64,000 nt of DNA from Prevotella sp. (GCA_017478025.1 JAFVGZ010000003.1:301744-365743); one strand, 5' to 3'; counted from the stretch's first letter, positions 17,684 to 28,278 are shown. Numbers and translations: made by a program. The notes: generated from the letters alone by a model not told the origin.

Positions 17684-19333
17684 TCAATTAATAGAGCCCG
17701 CCTTTATTTCAAAGCAAATGGTCTTACCAGTATTCTCTACATCCGGCATTGTTATTGTGAGGTTTTCGTTCGTCTGTCTGAAGTTTACCTTCTGGGACGT
17801 GCCGAGCATACGGACGTTTCTCACCCTTTTGCCGTTCATTTGCGGAGACTTCTTGCCTAACGCCTTTATCACGACCTCTTTTGTAGAAGGGAAGCCAAGC
17901 ACGAAGGCATAGAGCTTGCCATTCTTCTGTGTGAAGCGGATGTCCTTCTCACCGAGTGCGCTCTGCAATTTCTCGTTGGCATGAAAGTCACCATTGGTCG
18001 TAACAACATCTCCCTCGCCGTATATCTTCCAGGGACGAGAACCGAAGATGGCCTCTCTGTGAACGTCAAGCCACGCCTTGAACTCTGTAAGGAATGCTCT
18101 CTCTTTCTCGTCTATGCTGCCGTCACCCCTGACGGGGATGCTGAGTAGCAGGTTGCCGTTCTTTGATACGATATCAACAAAAGTCTTTACTATTCGCTCA
18201 ACGGTCTTATAGCCATTCTTCTCGTAAAGGCTACGGCTGTAATGCCAGCTGCCGATGCACATACATGTCTGCCAGGGACGAGGCGAGATGTCAGAGAATG
18301 CTCCACGCTCACAATCCATCACCACGCCTTTCTGCTTCTCCTCTGAGAGGCGCTTGGCATTCACCACAGCCTCATTATGACCTTTCTCTTTTATGCTCTT
18401 GTTATACATGTGGGCGGTAATCTCTAAACCGTAATGACCGAGAGGCAGATCTATTTCATCATCGAAATAGAGAAGATCAGGACTGTAGTCGTCTATAAGT
18501 TGCTTGCAACGGTTGAACCATGTCTTGGCGAACTGCGGATTCATCTCAGGGATGCGCTCCGTCCAGACACGGTCATTTGCCTCATGCCACTGGGCCATGG
18601 AATCCAGACTGGTGAAACCGTCGGGAATAACGATGTTGTAACCACCATAGAACTGCTGCGGGTCATAGCCTTCCCACCATTTCCCCTTGCCGTCCTCTTT
18701 GGTCAGGTTGTAGGCATCGTAGCGAACACCAGCCTTGTCGCCAATAGCATCATATCCGTATGCCGTCTGAAACCAATGCCAGGCGTGAGAAGAGTGATTG
18801 CTCACGCCAAAGCGAAGTCCATTGGCACGTGCTGCCTTGGCAAAGTCACCCACGATGTCACGCTTAGGGCCCATGTTCACAGAGTTCCACGGCTGGTACT
18901 TTGAGTTGTAGTTGTCGAAATTATCATGATGGTTGGCCATACATACGAAGTATCGTGCGCCAACACTTTTGTACAGGCTTACCAACTCTTCAGGATTGAA
19001 TTTCTCTGCCTTCCACATCGGAATGAAATCTTTCATGCCAAACTCAGAAGGGTGACCGAATCTCTTGACGTGCTCACGATATTTTCCCTGCTCCTGCTGA
19101 TACATACTGCGTGCATACCAATCGCCAGCCTCTGGTACACATTGTATTCCCCAATGTGCCCAGATGCCGAGTTTTGCATCGGCAAACCAATCAGGTGCCT
19201 GATAATTCCGGGATAGAGATTCCCATGTAGGTTCGAAAACGCCTGTTTCAATCTGCTCCTGGGAATTAGCCACATTGCCTGTGAAAAACAACAAACAGAA
19301 TGTCGTAATGAATGAAGTGATATTATTCTTCAT
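17684..19333 (-). CDS. Alpha-L-fucosidase, GH29
   Basis: Exported glycosidase that removes alpha-L-fucose from glycans. The 549-residue protein starts with a signal peptide (MKNNITSFITTFCLLFFTGNVANS, partly quoted). The GH29 barrel follows, with WFADAKLGIWAHWG, CMANHHDNFDNYNSKYQPW (active-site HH) and the nucleophile region PDLLYFDDEIDL. A C-terminal beta-sandwich ends near KTICFEIKAG. The frame is open to 19498, but those codons translate a repeated gtgagagcag stretch, so the ATG at 19333 is used. It lies about 200 bp from manA and near no transporter genes. Confidence 0.9.
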   Translation of the reverse strand: MKNNITSFITTFCLLFFTGNVANSQEQIETGVFEPTWESLSRNYQAPDWFADAKLGIWAHWGIQCVPEAGDWYARSMYQQEQGKYREHVKRFGHPSEFGMKDFIPMWKAEKFNPEELVSLYKSVGARYFVCMANHHDNFDNYNSKYQPWNSVNMGPKRDIVGDFAKAARANGLRFGVSNHSSHAWHWFQTAYGYDAIGDKAGVRYDAYNLTKEDGKGKWWEGYDPQQFYGGYNIVIPDGFTSLDSMAQWHEANDRVWTERIPEMNPQFAKTWFNRCKQLIDDYSPDLLYFDDEIDLPLGHYGLEITAHMYNKSIKEKGHNEAVVNAKRLSEEKQKGVVMDCERGAFSDISPRPWQTCMCIGSWHYSRSLYEKNGYKTVERIVKTFVDIVSKNGNLLLSIPVRGDGSIDEKERAFLTEFKAWLDVHREAIFGSRPWKIYGEGDVVTTNGDFHANEKLQSALGEKDIRFTQKNGKLYAFVLGFPSTKEVVIKALGKKSPQMNGKRVRNVRMLGTSQKVNFRQTNENLTITMPDVENTGKTICFEIKAGSIN

Positions 19334-19527
19334 AATTGTAGTAATATATTCAGGTTTCGCTTTGTGCTCAACTATTGGAGTTTGAAGGAGTTCTTGTTTA
19401 GGAAAGCGGCACGAGTGCCGAGTGGGAAATCCGACCGAGCAAGAAAATCCGACCGAGCGTGAGAGCAGGCTCTGAGCGTGAGAGCAGACTCGGAGCATGG
19501 TCCTGTTTACTCTCCCTAAGTGGGTGC

Positions 19528-20583
19528 TTATTTTTTCCGGATCTTCAGGGCTCTGAGGACTTTTGCAGTAAGGGATCGGTTTTTGCGGTCGATATGCGTT
19601 TCGAGGATACGCGTGTTGGGATGACAGGGGATGAGGTCGTAGTCAGCCAGGCATGCGGGAATAAGACAGGCATGACCTTCGCGAAGATAGACCTCCTCTT
19701 GTCCGGGCATGAGGTTCTCGTTGGGACGGATGATGAGGCGACAGCTGCCGGTGATGCATACGGAGATTACGAAAGAGTCGTACTTGATGAGGTTGCGATG
19801 GAAGGTCTTACCTCTTCCGTTGCGGCGCTTTGCCGACTGAGGGCTCAGGAAGGACTGCCTGTGAAGGTCTATGATGCGCACATCAAAGAAGGGAGTGTCT
19901 ATGACGCGTGCAGCATGGTTCAGGGTGGAGCCGTAGTAGGTCTTGTAGTGTGGTGAGACGGAGAAGTCTATGGCATCGAGCGCCAGTTCCGTGTGCAGCT
20001 GTCTGGGCTTTCCGTCGAGGCCGGGACGGTTGTAGTCGAAGATGCGATAGGTGACGTCGCTTGTCTGCTGCACTTCGGCAAGCGTTATGCCCCCGCCTAT
20101 GGCATGCACTCTGCCTGCGGGGATGTAGAAGACATCTCCGGGATGCACCTCGTGGCGTGCCAGGACATCGCAGATGGTGCCGTCCTTTACGCGGCGACAG
20201 TATTCGTCTCTGGAGATGTGGTGGCTGAAACCGGAGAAGAGCGTCGCTCCGGGCTCGGCATCTATGATGTACCACATTTCCGTCTTGCCGAAGGTGTTGT
20301 GGCGCTCTGCCGCGAGGGTGTCGTTGGGGTGAACCTGTATGGAGAGGTCGCGATTGGCCTGAATGAACTTTACGAAGAGGGGCATCTTGCCGCCATACTC
20401 ATTGTAAACGGCTTCGCCCAGAAGAGAGGCTCCCTCCTGAGAGATGATGCTTGCAAGGTCTTTGCCTGCAAGAGGTCCGTTGGACACAACAGAGACGCTG
20501 GAAGGCACCGTAGATGCCTCCCAACGTTCCGTTCCCCACACAAGGGTGTGAAGGTTTGTTTCAAATAGTAGGGGGTAGAGCAA
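19528..20583 (-). CDS. manA: Mannose-6-phosphate isomerase, class I
   Basis: Zinc enzyme that interconverts mannose 6-phosphate and fructose 6-phosphate, linking mannose metabolism and GDP-sugar synthesis to glycolysis. The 351-residue cupin protein shows the zinc-site motif SIQVHPND, then KTEMWYIIDAEPGA, and the HPGDVFYIPAGRVHAIGGG segment. Length fits the short class I form common in Firmicutes and Bacteroidota. It is followed by the fucosidase on the same strand with an intergenic repeat between them. Confidence 0.95.
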   Translation of the reverse strand: MLYPLLFETNLHTLVWGTERWEASTVPSSVSVVSNGPLAGKDLASIISQEGASLLGEAVYNEYGGKMPLFVKFIQANRDLSIQVHPNDTLAAERHNTFGKTEMWYIIDAEPGATLFSGFSHHISRDEYCRRVKDGTICDVLARHEVHPGDVFYIPAGRVHAIGGGITLAEVQQTSDVTYRIFDYNRPGLDGKPRQLHTELALDAIDFSVSPHYKTYYGSTLNHAARVIDTPFFDVRIIDLHRQSFLSPQSAKRRNGRGKTFHRNLIKYDSFVISVCITGSCRLIIRPNENLMPGQEEVYLREGHACLIPACLADYDLIPCHPNTRILETHIDRKNRSLTAKVLRALKIRKK

Positions 20584-20627
20584 ATTAACGAATTAACGAA
20601 TTAATAAGTTAACGAATTAACGAATTA
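20584..20627. repeat. Short tandem repeat, unit cgaattaa
   Basis: Five or six copies of an 8-bp unit (cgaattaa) fill the whole gap between manA and the HIT gene. Confidence 0.7.
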
Positions 20628-21053
20628 TCAGAGGGCAGCTTTGATTTTTTCTATCATGTCCTGATATTCTGCATCAGAGAGATATACCTCTCCTGGATTC
20701 ATGCGGAACAGTCCGGGGTAGTCAGGGCCGCCCTTGTATTTTGGTACGAGGTGGAAATGCAGGTGTGAGAGAGTGTCAGAGAAAGCGCCATAGTTGATTT
20801 TCTCTGGGTTGAACACTTTCTGCATAGCACGTGTAGCCTGAGCCACATCGGCCATGAAGTTATTGCGTTCCTCATCGGAGAGCTCGTTGAGGTCGTTGAC
20901 GTGCTCGTCATAAGACACGAGGCAACGGCCGTGATAGGTCTGCTCCTTGAAGAGGAAGAGGCGTGAAACACGAAGATGACAGATTTCAATCATCAGGTTG
21001 TGAAGGGTCTCATTGTTGGTGCAATAGAGACAGTCTTTTGGATCGCTGTACAT
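20628..21053 (-). CDS. HIT family hydrolase
   Basis: 141-residue histidine-triad protein, probably a nucleotidyl hydrolase acting on AMP or dinucleoside substrates. The triad motif HLHFHLVPK lies near residue 95. An N-terminal CLYC with a second conserved CTN suggests a zinc site as in some HIT enzymes. The start chosen (MYSDPKDCLYC) is the only one that keeps these cysteines. Tandem cgaattaa-type repeats fill the gaps on both sides. Confidence 0.88.
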   Translation of the reverse strand: MYSDPKDCLYCTNNETLHNLMIEICHLRVSRLFLFKEQTYHGRCLVSYDEHVNDLNELSDEERNNFMADVAQATRAMQKVFNPEKINYGAFSDTLSHLHFHLVPKYKGGPDYPGLFRMNPGEVYLSDAEYQDMIEKIKAAL

Positions 21054-21189
21054 AACAAATTAACAAATTAACGAATTAACAAATTAACGAATTAACAAAT
21101 TAACGAATTAACGAGTTAACGAATTAACAAATTCTTGCTCCACCTTGTTACGCAAGCGTCACAGAGTGCCGAGCGAACAAGTTAACAAA
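21054..21189. repeat. Tandem aattaac repeats with an element B copy
   Basis: About ten copies of an 8-bp unit (caaattaa or cgaattaa) followed by an element B copy at 21134-21175 and one more unit. It fills the gap between the HIT and MerR genes. Confidence 0.7.
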
Positions 21190-21537
21190 TTATCTCATCA
21201 GTTCGAGAGATTCTTTGAGTTCTTTGAGCTGGGAGCGTATCTCATAGAGTCGCTCCAATACCTGGGTTGTCTTATCTACTCCTGAGGGGTTCAGGCGCAT
21301 CATCTTTCTCGCAGATTCTATTTTGAATCCACGCACCTTTACAAGGCTATAGATGAGGCGGATGGTTGCAATATCGGATTCCGTGTACATGCGTTTCTTA
21401 TTGCCAAGGGTTCTTGGACGCAACATAGGGAACTGCTTTTCCCAAAAACGCAATGTTGTGGCATTGATGTCAAACATTTCTGCTACCTCAGTTATGGAGT
21501 AGTATGCCTTGAGGTTTTTATTGAGATTAAGAGACAT
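21190..21537 (-). CDS. MerR family transcriptional regulator
   Basis: 115 residues with an N-terminal winged helix-turn-helix of MerR type (YYSITEVAEMFDINATTLRF, then WEKQFPMLRPRT and RMYTESDIATI). A C-terminal helix (VLERLYEIRSQLKELKESL) probably forms the dimer coiled coil. There are no cysteines or obvious effector domain, so the signal is unknown. Small MerR proteins of this type are common in Bacteroidota. Confidence 0.9.
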   Translation of the reverse strand: MSLNLNKNLKAYYSITEVAEMFDINATTLRFWEKQFPMLRPRTLGNKKRMYTESDIATIRLIYSLVKVRGFKIESARKMMRLNPSGVDKTTQVLERLYEIRSQLKELKESLELMR

Positions 21538-21595
21538 ATGTATATGGGGTTAAAGGGTTTAAGAAGTTCAAGGGGTTAAAGGGTTTTAGATCAAA

Positions 21596-23860
21596 CTATA
21601 TCTCGGTGGCTAGACGTTTCACATCACGTTCCTCTCCTACTATCCACAGGATATCTCCCACGCAGAAGTTGTATCTTGGATTGACTTTGGAAAGGTTCTC
21701 ATCGCCCTCTTCCAGTCCTACAAGCATACAGTTGTAAATGTCTCGCAGACGAAGAGTTATGAGAGAGTTGCCAATGAATGGGCTATCAGGACGCAGGACA
21801 AAGCGCCGCAGCTTCATATCGCGGCCTTCATAGTCTTCCACCTCGGGATAGACCTCCTGTTTCATCACATTATTCAGGTTCTGCAGTTGCTCGTCGTTAC
21901 CGATGACATTGAGCTGGTCAAGCGGGAAGATGACATCGCTGCCAGAAGGTATATTTATCTTACGGTCGCCACGCATGATGCTGCTGACGTGGACATTGAA
22001 GCGGCTGCCCAAGTCAAGCTCCTTCAGCGTCTTGCCAGCCCACAGGGACCTCTGTGGCACCTCGATGAGTGAGATGTGTATGTCTCGGTCCAAGAGATGT
22101 CCCTCAAACAATGGGCGACGCTTTCCTGATGCGCGCTCAGCATAGTCCTTGGAGCGCAGGTTCTGGATGAAGAGACGCTCCAGGCGTATGGAGATGTATT
22201 TGATGAAGTCAGACTTGTATATGAGATGATTGATAATGAACGCCAGAACTACCGCCACGATTACAGGCAGCTGGGTAGTGGTGGATATTGCCGCAAAGAT
22301 AAAGGCTATGGAAAGGATGTCACGGGCTATTATCGTGGCTATCAGAGGTGCTCTGTTGCCGCGACTCTTGAGCCAAAGGTGTTTGAACTCATCGCTTTTA
22401 TTCTTCTTCATCAAGATGGCACGCAGGAAGGGTGACATCAGGAGTATTGTGACAATAGCACATCCGTATTGTACCCATTGCCGGGCCTCTGGCACAGACA
22501 TATCGATGATTGCCGGATTGACAAACGACACCATTATTACTAATACCGCAGTTGTGAGGCAGGAGTAAATGAGCACATTGACCAGCATTTCGATCAGCAA
22601 CGGCTTCCAATACTCCTTTGACTCATCATCTTCAGAGGTATCAAGGCTTCCTGTCATGCGGTCAATACGACGTATGACGGAGCGAGGTATCACTTTCTCC
22701 ACAAATCCATAGGCCGGAACGGCTCCGCGTATCATGTAGGGCGTAAGGAAGGTGGTGATGACAGAAACGGTAACAACGACGGGATAAAGGAAGTCACTTA
22801 TCACGCCCAGTTCCAGTCCGAGAGTGGCGATGATAAAGGAGAACTCGCCTATCTGAGCCATCGAGAATCCGCAACGCATTGCCGCCTTCAGCGACTGGCC
22901 GGAAATGAGATAGCCGAACGTGCCGAACAGACTCTGTCCGATGAGGATGGCGAGCGTGAGGACAACGATAGCAAGCCATTGCTCTGCTATGATGCTCACG
23001 TCCACCAGCATGCCTACAGACACGAAGAAGATTGCGCCGAAGAGATCTTTTACCGGCTTGACAATCTTTTCTATGCGCTTTGCATCGACGGTCTCAGCAA
23101 GTATGCTACCCATGACGAATGCCCCGAAGGCGCTACTGAAGCCTACAAGCGTGGCAAAGACGGCCATGAAGCAGCAAAGACCGAGGGAGAAGATGAGCAA
23201 CACCTCGTCATTCATCAGTTTGCGGGTCTCGCGAAGGATTGTGGGAACAAGGAACAGGCCTACGACAAACCAAAGAATGAGGAAGAAGCCGATGGACATT
23301 ACGGAACTGAAGAGCTGGCTGTTGTCCGAGTTGCCTCCCTTGCCTATGGTGCCGAGCATCACCATCAGCACGATGGCGAGAATGTCCTCCAGTATGAGCA
23401 CACTCATGACGAGCGAAGTGAATTTCTGCTGCATGAGCCCCAAGTCATCAAAGGCCTTATATATGATTGTGGTAGAGGACATTGCGAGCATTCCCGCAAG
23501 GAAAAGTCCATTCATCTCTGACCAGCCGAACGACATGGCAACGCTATAGCCTATCACCATCATACAGAAGACGATGGTGAGGGCTGCCACAATAGGCGCA
23601 AAGCCCATCTTCAGGATTTTCTTAAAGGAGAAATCCAAGCCAAGCGTAAAGAGAAGGAACATCACGCCAAGTGACGACCATGTTTCTATGTCCTCATGAT
23701 CTACGACAGACATAGTTATGGGCAGGTTGGGCGACACGATGACGCCAGCCATGATGTAACCCAACACAAGCGGCTGTTTGAGTTTCTTGAAAATCAACGT
23801 CACAACACCCGCCACCATAAGGATGAGCGCAAGGTCTTGTATAAGTGAAGGAATACCCAT
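21596..23860 (-). CDS. Cation/proton antiporter of the CPA2 family with RCK_C domains
   Basis: 754-residue inner-membrane antiporter. Residues 1 to about 400 form a Na/H exchanger core of some 12 membrane segments (LVLGYIMAGVIVSP, FTLGLDFSFKK, FSSAFGAFVMGSILAET and FSMAQIGEFSFI are typical of KefB-like proteins). Several more hydrophobic segments follow at about 430-560. The cytoplasmic tail (about 590-754) shows two TrkA_C-like regulatory folds (LKELDLGSRFNVHVSSI and IGNSLITLRLRDIYN). It probably exchanges K+ or Na+ for protons. It precedes no partner gene; pepT lies upstream. Confidence 0.88.
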   Translation of the reverse strand: MGIPSLIQDLALILMVAGVVTLIFKKLKQPLVLGYIMAGVIVSPNLPITMSVVDHEDIETWSSLGVMFLLFTLGLDFSFKKILKMGFAPIVAALTIVFCMMVIGYSVAMSFGWSEMNGLFLAGMLAMSSTTIIYKAFDDLGLMQQKFTSLVMSVLILEDILAIVLMVMLGTIGKGGNSDNSQLFSSVMSIGFFLILWFVVGLFLVPTILRETRKLMNDEVLLIFSLGLCCFMAVFATLVGFSSAFGAFVMGSILAETVDAKRIEKIVKPVKDLFGAIFFVSVGMLVDVSIIAEQWLAIVVLTLAILIGQSLFGTFGYLISGQSLKAAMRCGFSMAQIGEFSFIIATLGLELGVISDFLYPVVVTVSVITTFLTPYMIRGAVPAYGFVEKVIPRSVIRRIDRMTGSLDTSEDDESKEYWKPLLIEMLVNVLIYSCLTTAVLVIMVSFVNPAIIDMSVPEARQWVQYGCAIVTILLMSPFLRAILMKKNKSDEFKHLWLKSRGNRAPLIATIIARDILSIAFIFAAISTTTQLPVIVAVVLAFIINHLIYKSDFIKYISIRLERLFIQNLRSKDYAERASGKRRPLFEGHLLDRDIHISLIEVPQRSLWAGKTLKELDLGSRFNVHVSSIMRGDRKINIPSGSDVIFPLDQLNVIGNDEQLQNLNNVMKQEVYPEVEDYEGRDMKLRRFVLRPDSPFIGNSLITLRLRDIYNCMLVGLEEGDENLSKVNPRYNFCVGDILWIVGEERDVKRLATEI

Positions 23861-23883
23861 TTATATCTTTATATCTGAAGAAG

Positions 23884-25023
23884 TTAAGGAGTCTTTACTA
23901 TATTTACGATTGTCATCATAGCCTTTTGCATGACGGATATGGCTACGTGCTCATCAGGTCCGTGGAAGTCGATGGCTCCAGTAAAGATATTGGGACACGG
24001 AAGTCCCTTGAACGACAGTTGTGCCCCGTCTGTACCGCCACGAATGGGCTGCACCTTGGGGGTCACGCCGGCATCGCGCATCGCTTTCTTGGCACGCTCC
24101 ACGATGTGCATCACGGGCTCTATCTTGTTGAGCATGTTGTAATACTGGTCACGTATCTCAATACTGCATGTGCCGGCACCATACTTGTCATTTATCCTCT
24201 GTACCATAGAGCGCATGAAGGCCTTGCGTTGCTCAAAGAGCTTGCTGTCGTGGTCGCGTATGATATAGGTAAGCTGTGCCGACTCGCAGGTTCCGCTAAG
24301 TGACGTGAGGTGATAGAAGCCCTCATAGCCCTCCGTTGTCTCCGGTGTCTCGTCTTCAGGCATCATGCGTGAGAACTCCGCAGCTATGCGAGCAGCATTC
24401 AGCATCCTGTCTTTGGCGTATCCGGGATGGATGACAAAGCCCTTAATCTTGATCTGTGCTGAGGCGGCATTGAAGTTCTCATATTCCAACTCGCCCTCGT
24501 CACCTCCGTCTATGGTGTAAGCGAAATCACACCCGAAGCGCTCCACGTCAAAATTGTCGGCTCCGCGACCTATCTCCTCATCAGGATTGAAGGCTACTCT
24601 GACGGTACCATGCTGTATCTCAGGATGGTCGCGGAGATAGCACATCGCCTGCATTATCTCGGCTATGCCCGCCTTATCGTCTGCCCCGAGAAGGGTCGTG
24701 CCGTCGGTTTTAATGATGCGCTCCCCACCCTGCTCCACTATCTGTGCCTTGATGTTGGCTCCGGAACAGTCGGGCGAGGTGTCATAATGCGATATAAATC
24801 CTATGACCGGCTGGCTGGCGGCATCGACGCCGTTGGCTGGCATAGTGGCATAGAGATACCCCTGTTCGGTCAAAACGACATCTTGCAGCCCCTCTTCTAT
24901 CATCTCATCCCGCAGGAAGCGGGCAAAGACGAGTTGCTTGGCCGTAGAAGGAACAGTATCTGACTCATCGCATGACTGGGTGTCAAACTGAGTGTAGCGT
25001 ATGAACCTATCCTCTATCTTCAT
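23884..25023 (-). CDS. pepT: Peptidase T (tripeptidase)
   Basis: Zinc-dependent M20 aminopeptidase that removes N-terminal residues from tripeptides. Motifs include [10 protein letters not shown] (metal-binding His and Asp), [15 protein letters not shown] (bridging Asp), [15 protein letters not shown] and [19 protein letters not shown], followed by the [19 protein letters not shown] segment. At 379 residues it is slightly shorter than many PepT proteins, mainly at the start. Its first 17 bases overlap the end of recA, so the two are co-transcribed. Confidence 0.93.
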   Translation of the reverse strand: MKIEDRFIRYTQFDTQSCDESDTVPSTAKQLVFARFLRDEMIEEGLQDVVLTEQGYLYATMPANGVDAASQPVIGFISHYDTSPDCSGANIKAQIVEQGGERIIKTDGTTLLGADDKAGIAEIMQAMCYLRDHPEIQHGTVRVAFNPDEEIGRGADNFDVERFGCDFAYTIDGGDEGELEYENFNAASAQIKIKGFVIHPGYAKDRMLNAARIAAEFSRMMPEDETPETTEGYEGFYHLTSLSGTCESAQLTYIIRDHDSKLFEQRKAFMRSMVQRINDKYGAGTCSIEIRDQYYNMLNKIEPVMHIVERAKKAMRDAGVTPKVQPIRGGTDGAQLSFKGLPCPNIFTGAIDFHGPDEHVAISVMQKAMMTIVNIVKTP

Positions 25024-26014
25024 TTATCTTTTCGCGCACCTTGGTCTCTATTTCCTCAAGAAGCTCCTGATTATCTTTCAGCAGAGTCAGTACGGCATCA
25101 CGTCCCTGTGCCAGTTTCGTGCTTTCGTAAGAGAACCATGAGCCGCTCTTCTTGACAATCTCCATACTGACAGCCAAATCAAGAATCTCACCTATCTTTG
25201 AGATACCCGTGCCGAACATGATGTCAAACTCGCACTTGCGGAACGGAGGTGCCACCTTGTTCTTCACAACCTTCACCTTTGTGAGCTTGCCCAATATCTC
25301 TTCACCATTCTTGATAGGAGTGGAAGGTCTTACGTCAATACGTACGGAGGCATAGTATTTCAGGGCATTACCACCTGTCGTTGTCTCAGGATTGCCAAAC
25401 ATGACGCCTATCTTCTCACGCATCTGGTTGATGAAGATACAGGTCGTATTGGTCTTGGAGATAGTAGAGGTGAGTTTTCTCAGAGCCTGCGACATGAGGC
25501 GTGCCTGCAAGCCCACCTTGTTCTCGCCCATATCTCCTTCTATCTCCGCCTTTGGCGTAAGCGCGGCAACGGAGTCGATAACGATGATGTCAATGGCTGC
25601 TGATGAAATCAGCTGCTCTGCTATGGCCAGGGCCTGCTCACCATTGTCAGGCTGCGAGATGAGGAGATCGTCGATGTCCACCCCGAGGTTCTCGGCATAG
25701 AAACGGTCAAACGCATGCTCGGCATCGATAAAGGCTGCTATGCCTCCCATCTTCTGCGCTTCGGCTATGGCATGAAGGGCAAGGGTCGTCTTACCTGATG
25801 ACTCAGGGCCGTAAATCTCGATGATACGTCCGCGGGGATATCCTCCTACGCCAAGAGCCAGGTCAAGTCCCAGGGAGCCTGTGGGGATTACCTCCACATT
25901 GTCCACCTTGTCGTCACCGAGCTTCATGATGGAGCCCTTACCGTAATCTTTCTCTATCTTTTGCATCGCCATCTGAAGGGCTTTCGCCTTCGCGGCTTTT
26001 TCTTCTGCTGTCAT
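25007..26014 (-). CDS. recA: RecA recombinase
   Basis: ATP-dependent strand-exchange protein of homologous recombination and the SOS response. The 335-residue protein has the Walker A motif GPESSGKT at 69-76, [21 protein letters not shown] (Walker B region, partly quoted) and [15 protein letters not shown]. The C-terminal acidic tail is short. I saw no clear LexA-type operator in the 105 bases upstream. The pepT start overlaps its end. Confidence 0.98.
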   Translation of the reverse strand: MTAEEKAAKAKALQMAMQKIEKDYGKGSIMKLGDDKVDNVEVIPTGSLGLDLALGVGGYPRGRIIEIYGPESSGKTTLALHAIAEAQKMGGIAAFIDAEHAFDRFYAENLGVDIDDLLISQPDNGEQALAIAEQLISSAAIDIIVIDSVAALTPKAEIEGDMGENKVGLQARLMSQALRKLTSTISKTNTTCIFINQMREKIGVMFGNPETTTGGNALKYYASVRIDVRPSTPIKNGEEILGKLTKVKVVKNKVAPPFRKCEFDIMFGTGISKIGEILDLAVSMEIVKKSGSWFSYESTKLAQGRDAVLTLLKDNQELLEEIETKVREKINEDRG

Positions 26015-26119
26015 TTATTCTGAGTATTATGAGATTAAAAAATTGTGTCTCGTTTTGTTGCTCTTTATTTCTTTTAAGGGGGTAAACTTTTAATGGGGTA
26101 GAAATCATGGAAAACCGTA

Positions 26120-27388
26120 CTACAGCTCCAGGTCTTCGTTGAACACTTCTACCCAAGGTAAGCCCTGCTTGTTCAGCTGCTCCATGAACGGATCGGGATC
26201 AAAGTTCTCCACGTTCCAGACGCCTGGCTTTCGCCACAGTCCTTTCACGAACATCATAGCGCCGATCATAGCCGGAACACCTGTGGTGTAAGACACGCCC
26301 TGCATGCCCGTTTCCTTATAGGCCTCCTGGTGCTTGCAGTTGTTATATACGTAGTATGTCTTCTCCTTACCGTCTTTCACACCCCTGATGCGGCATCCTA
26401 TGGATGTCTCGCCGTCATAGTTCTCGCCGAGGTCTTGCGGATTGGGCAGTACGGCCTTCAGGAACTGAAGCGGAACAATCTTCACCTTTGCGGTTGTTGG
26501 GTGTCCCGGCGGGAGAGTCTTTCCCTCTTCTATGACCAACGGAGCCTCATACTCTATCTCGTCGATGCGGCTCATGCCGATATTCTGTATCACATCAAGG
26601 TAGGTGAGATATTGCTGTCCGAAGGTCATCCAGAAGCGAGCCTGACGTATGGTGGGATAGTTCTTGACAAGAGACTCCAGCTCCTCATGATGCATCAGGT
26701 AAGACTCACGTGGGCCTATCTCCGGATATGTCAGAGATTTATGTATCTCCAAGGGCTCCGTCTCTATCCACTTGCCATCCTTATAATATAGTCCCTTCTG
26801 CGTTATCTCGCGGATGTTTATCTCAGGGTTGAAGTTTGTTGCGAATGCCTTATGGTGATTTCCTCCGTTACAATCCACGATGTCCAGATTGTGTATCTCG
26901 TCAAAGTGGTGCTTAGCAGCGTACGCGGTATAGATGCCGCTCACTCCCGGGTCAAAGCCGCAGCCGAGGATTGCCGTGAGTCCTGCCTCGCGGAAACGGT
27001 CAGCATATGCCCATTGCCATGAGTACTCGAAGTGTGCCTCGTCGCGCGGCTCATAGTTGGCTGTGTCCAGATAGTTCACGCCACAAGCCAGGCAGGCATC
27101 CATTATCGTCAGGTCCTGATAAGGCAGCGCAAGATTGATGCACAGCTCAGGACGGAAGTCGCTGAACAGGGCCTTCAGCTGCTCTACGTCATCAGCATCC
27201 ACCTGTGCCGTAGAGATATTCATGTGCTGGCCTATGCCTTTGGCATTCAGGCTTTTTACGATTTCGTCACACTTCTCCTTACGACGGCTTGCTATCATGA
27301 AGTCGCTGAACACGTCTTCGTTCTGTGCTATCTTGTGAGCACATACGGTGGCAACACCACCTGCTCCTATCATTATTATTCTTGCCAT
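26120..27388 (-). CDS. Carboxynorspermidine synthase (saccharopine dehydrogenase family)
   Basis: NADPH-dependent enzyme of the alternative spermidine pathway that joins a diamine and aspartate semialdehyde before decarboxylation. The 422-residue protein starts with a Rossmann fold (MARIIMIGAGGVATVCAHKI). It shows the family signatures CGVNYLDTANYEP, GLTAILGCGFDPGVSGIYT and DCNGGNHHKAFATNFNPEIN, which fit carboxynorspermidine synthase better than lysine-pathway saccharopine dehydrogenases. The partner decarboxylase is not in the window. A lipoprotein gene ends 1 base upstream. Confidence 0.88.
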   Translation of the reverse strand: MARIIMIGAGGVATVCAHKIAQNEDVFSDFMIASRRKEKCDEIVKSLNAKGIGQHMNISTAQVDADDVEQLKALFSDFRPELCINLALPYQDLTIMDACLACGVNYLDTANYEPRDEAHFEYSWQWAYADRFREAGLTAILGCGFDPGVSGIYTAYAAKHHFDEIHNLDIVDCNGGNHHKAFATNFNPEINIREITQKGLYYKDGKWIETEPLEIHKSLTYPEIGPRESYLMHHEELESLVKNYPTIRQARFWMTFGQQYLTYLDVIQNIGMSRIDEIEYEAPLVIEEGKTLPPGHPTTAKVKIVPLQFLKAVLPNPQDLGENYDGETSIGCRIRGVKDGKEKTYYVYNNCKHQEAYKETGMQGVSYTTGVPAMIGAMMFVKGLWRKPGVWNVENFDPDPFMEQLNKQGLPWVEVFNEDLEL

Positions 27389-27389
27389 T

Positions 27390-28265
27390 TTACTCTTTAT
27401 TTGTTTTGTTCTTTTGTTCGTCTATCTTAGCTTGGGCTTTCGCAGCTGCGGCATTTGCCACAATAGCGTTAGCTTTTCTATGAAAACCGTATGTCGTTCC
27501 ATTAAGAGACATTATGAGCGAGTCATCATCCAGGTGCACGAAGTTCATCGTATCTACCTCTACGACAGGCTTCGCCGTAACGTCTGGATTGTTGCCTCCC
27601 GATGCGGGACGCTTGGCACTCACAAGGAGCAGATGTCCGTTCCACACATGCCACTTCACGTAGTTCTTCACTTCTGGGTAAACTACGGGAGAATCATCCT
27701 CCAGCGTGTTGTTGCGCATCACTCGTCCTACCGCTTGCGCCTGACTTGACCTCTTCAACGTGAAACCATACTCTCTCGGCACAAAGAAGGTCTGCTTGAT
27801 AGAGTCAGACATAGAGGCCATCATGCGTCGCTGCATGCGCCGGCTCATGTTCTGCAACTCTTTCATCACGGGCAAAACAGGATATGTCCACGTACCTTTG
27901 AGCAGATCAAGGTTGATGATGAACGTTGCCTCAAGCGTGTCACTCGGATTTCTCATCACAGCAATCCAGTCGCCTATCTGAGGTTTTCCTATGATGTTCC
28001 CCTGCTGCTTGGCATCAATACAGTTCAGCGTTATAGGGTCGCCGCTGAAAGGCCAGATGATTACGGTAGAATCACCTGTACCGTCACACGTCAGACCATA
28101 GAGCATCGAGTCACCCTTCAACTCTATATCCACATCATAGGAAGAGGCATGACTGGCAGCCTGTTCCGCTTCTCCGCCGCGCTTGCCGCATCCGCAGACA
28201 AGCATCGCAGAGAGCAACATCATCATACATCTTCCAAGCATCTTTATAATCTTATAGTTCTGCAA
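27390..28265 (-). CDS. Lipoprotein of unknown function
   Basis: 291 residues. A hydrophobic signal (CMMMLLSAMLVCGC) ends in a plausible lipobox with the modified cysteine at C26. The mature part is mostly beta-rich (YDVDIELKGDSMLYGLTCDG, TVIIWPFSGDPITLN). A Met/Arg/Ser-rich helix (MKELQNMSRRMQRRMMASMS) follows near the middle. The tail (AAAAKAQAKIDEQKNK) is Ala/Lys-rich. The middle part resembles lipocalin-like Bacteroidales proteins, but I do not recognise the family. It lies 1 base before the carboxynorspermidine synthase gene and 13 bases after the GH28 gene, so the three are probably one operon. Confidence 0.75.
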   Translation of the reverse strand: MQNYKIIKMLGRCMMMLLSAMLVCGCGKRGGEAEQAASHASSYDVDIELKGDSMLYGLTCDGTGDSTVIIWPFSGDPITLNCIDAKQQGNIIGKPQIGDWIAVMRNPSDTLEATFIINLDLLKGTWTYPVLPVMKELQNMSRRMQRRMMASMSDSIKQTFFVPREYGFTLKRSSQAQAVGRVMRNNTLEDDSPVVYPEVKNYVKWHVWNGHLLLVSAKRPASGGNNPDVTAKPVVEVDTMNFVHLDDDSLIMSLNGTTYGFHRKANAIVANAAAAKAQAKIDEQKNKTNKE

Positions 28266-28278
28266 TTTTCCTTATATC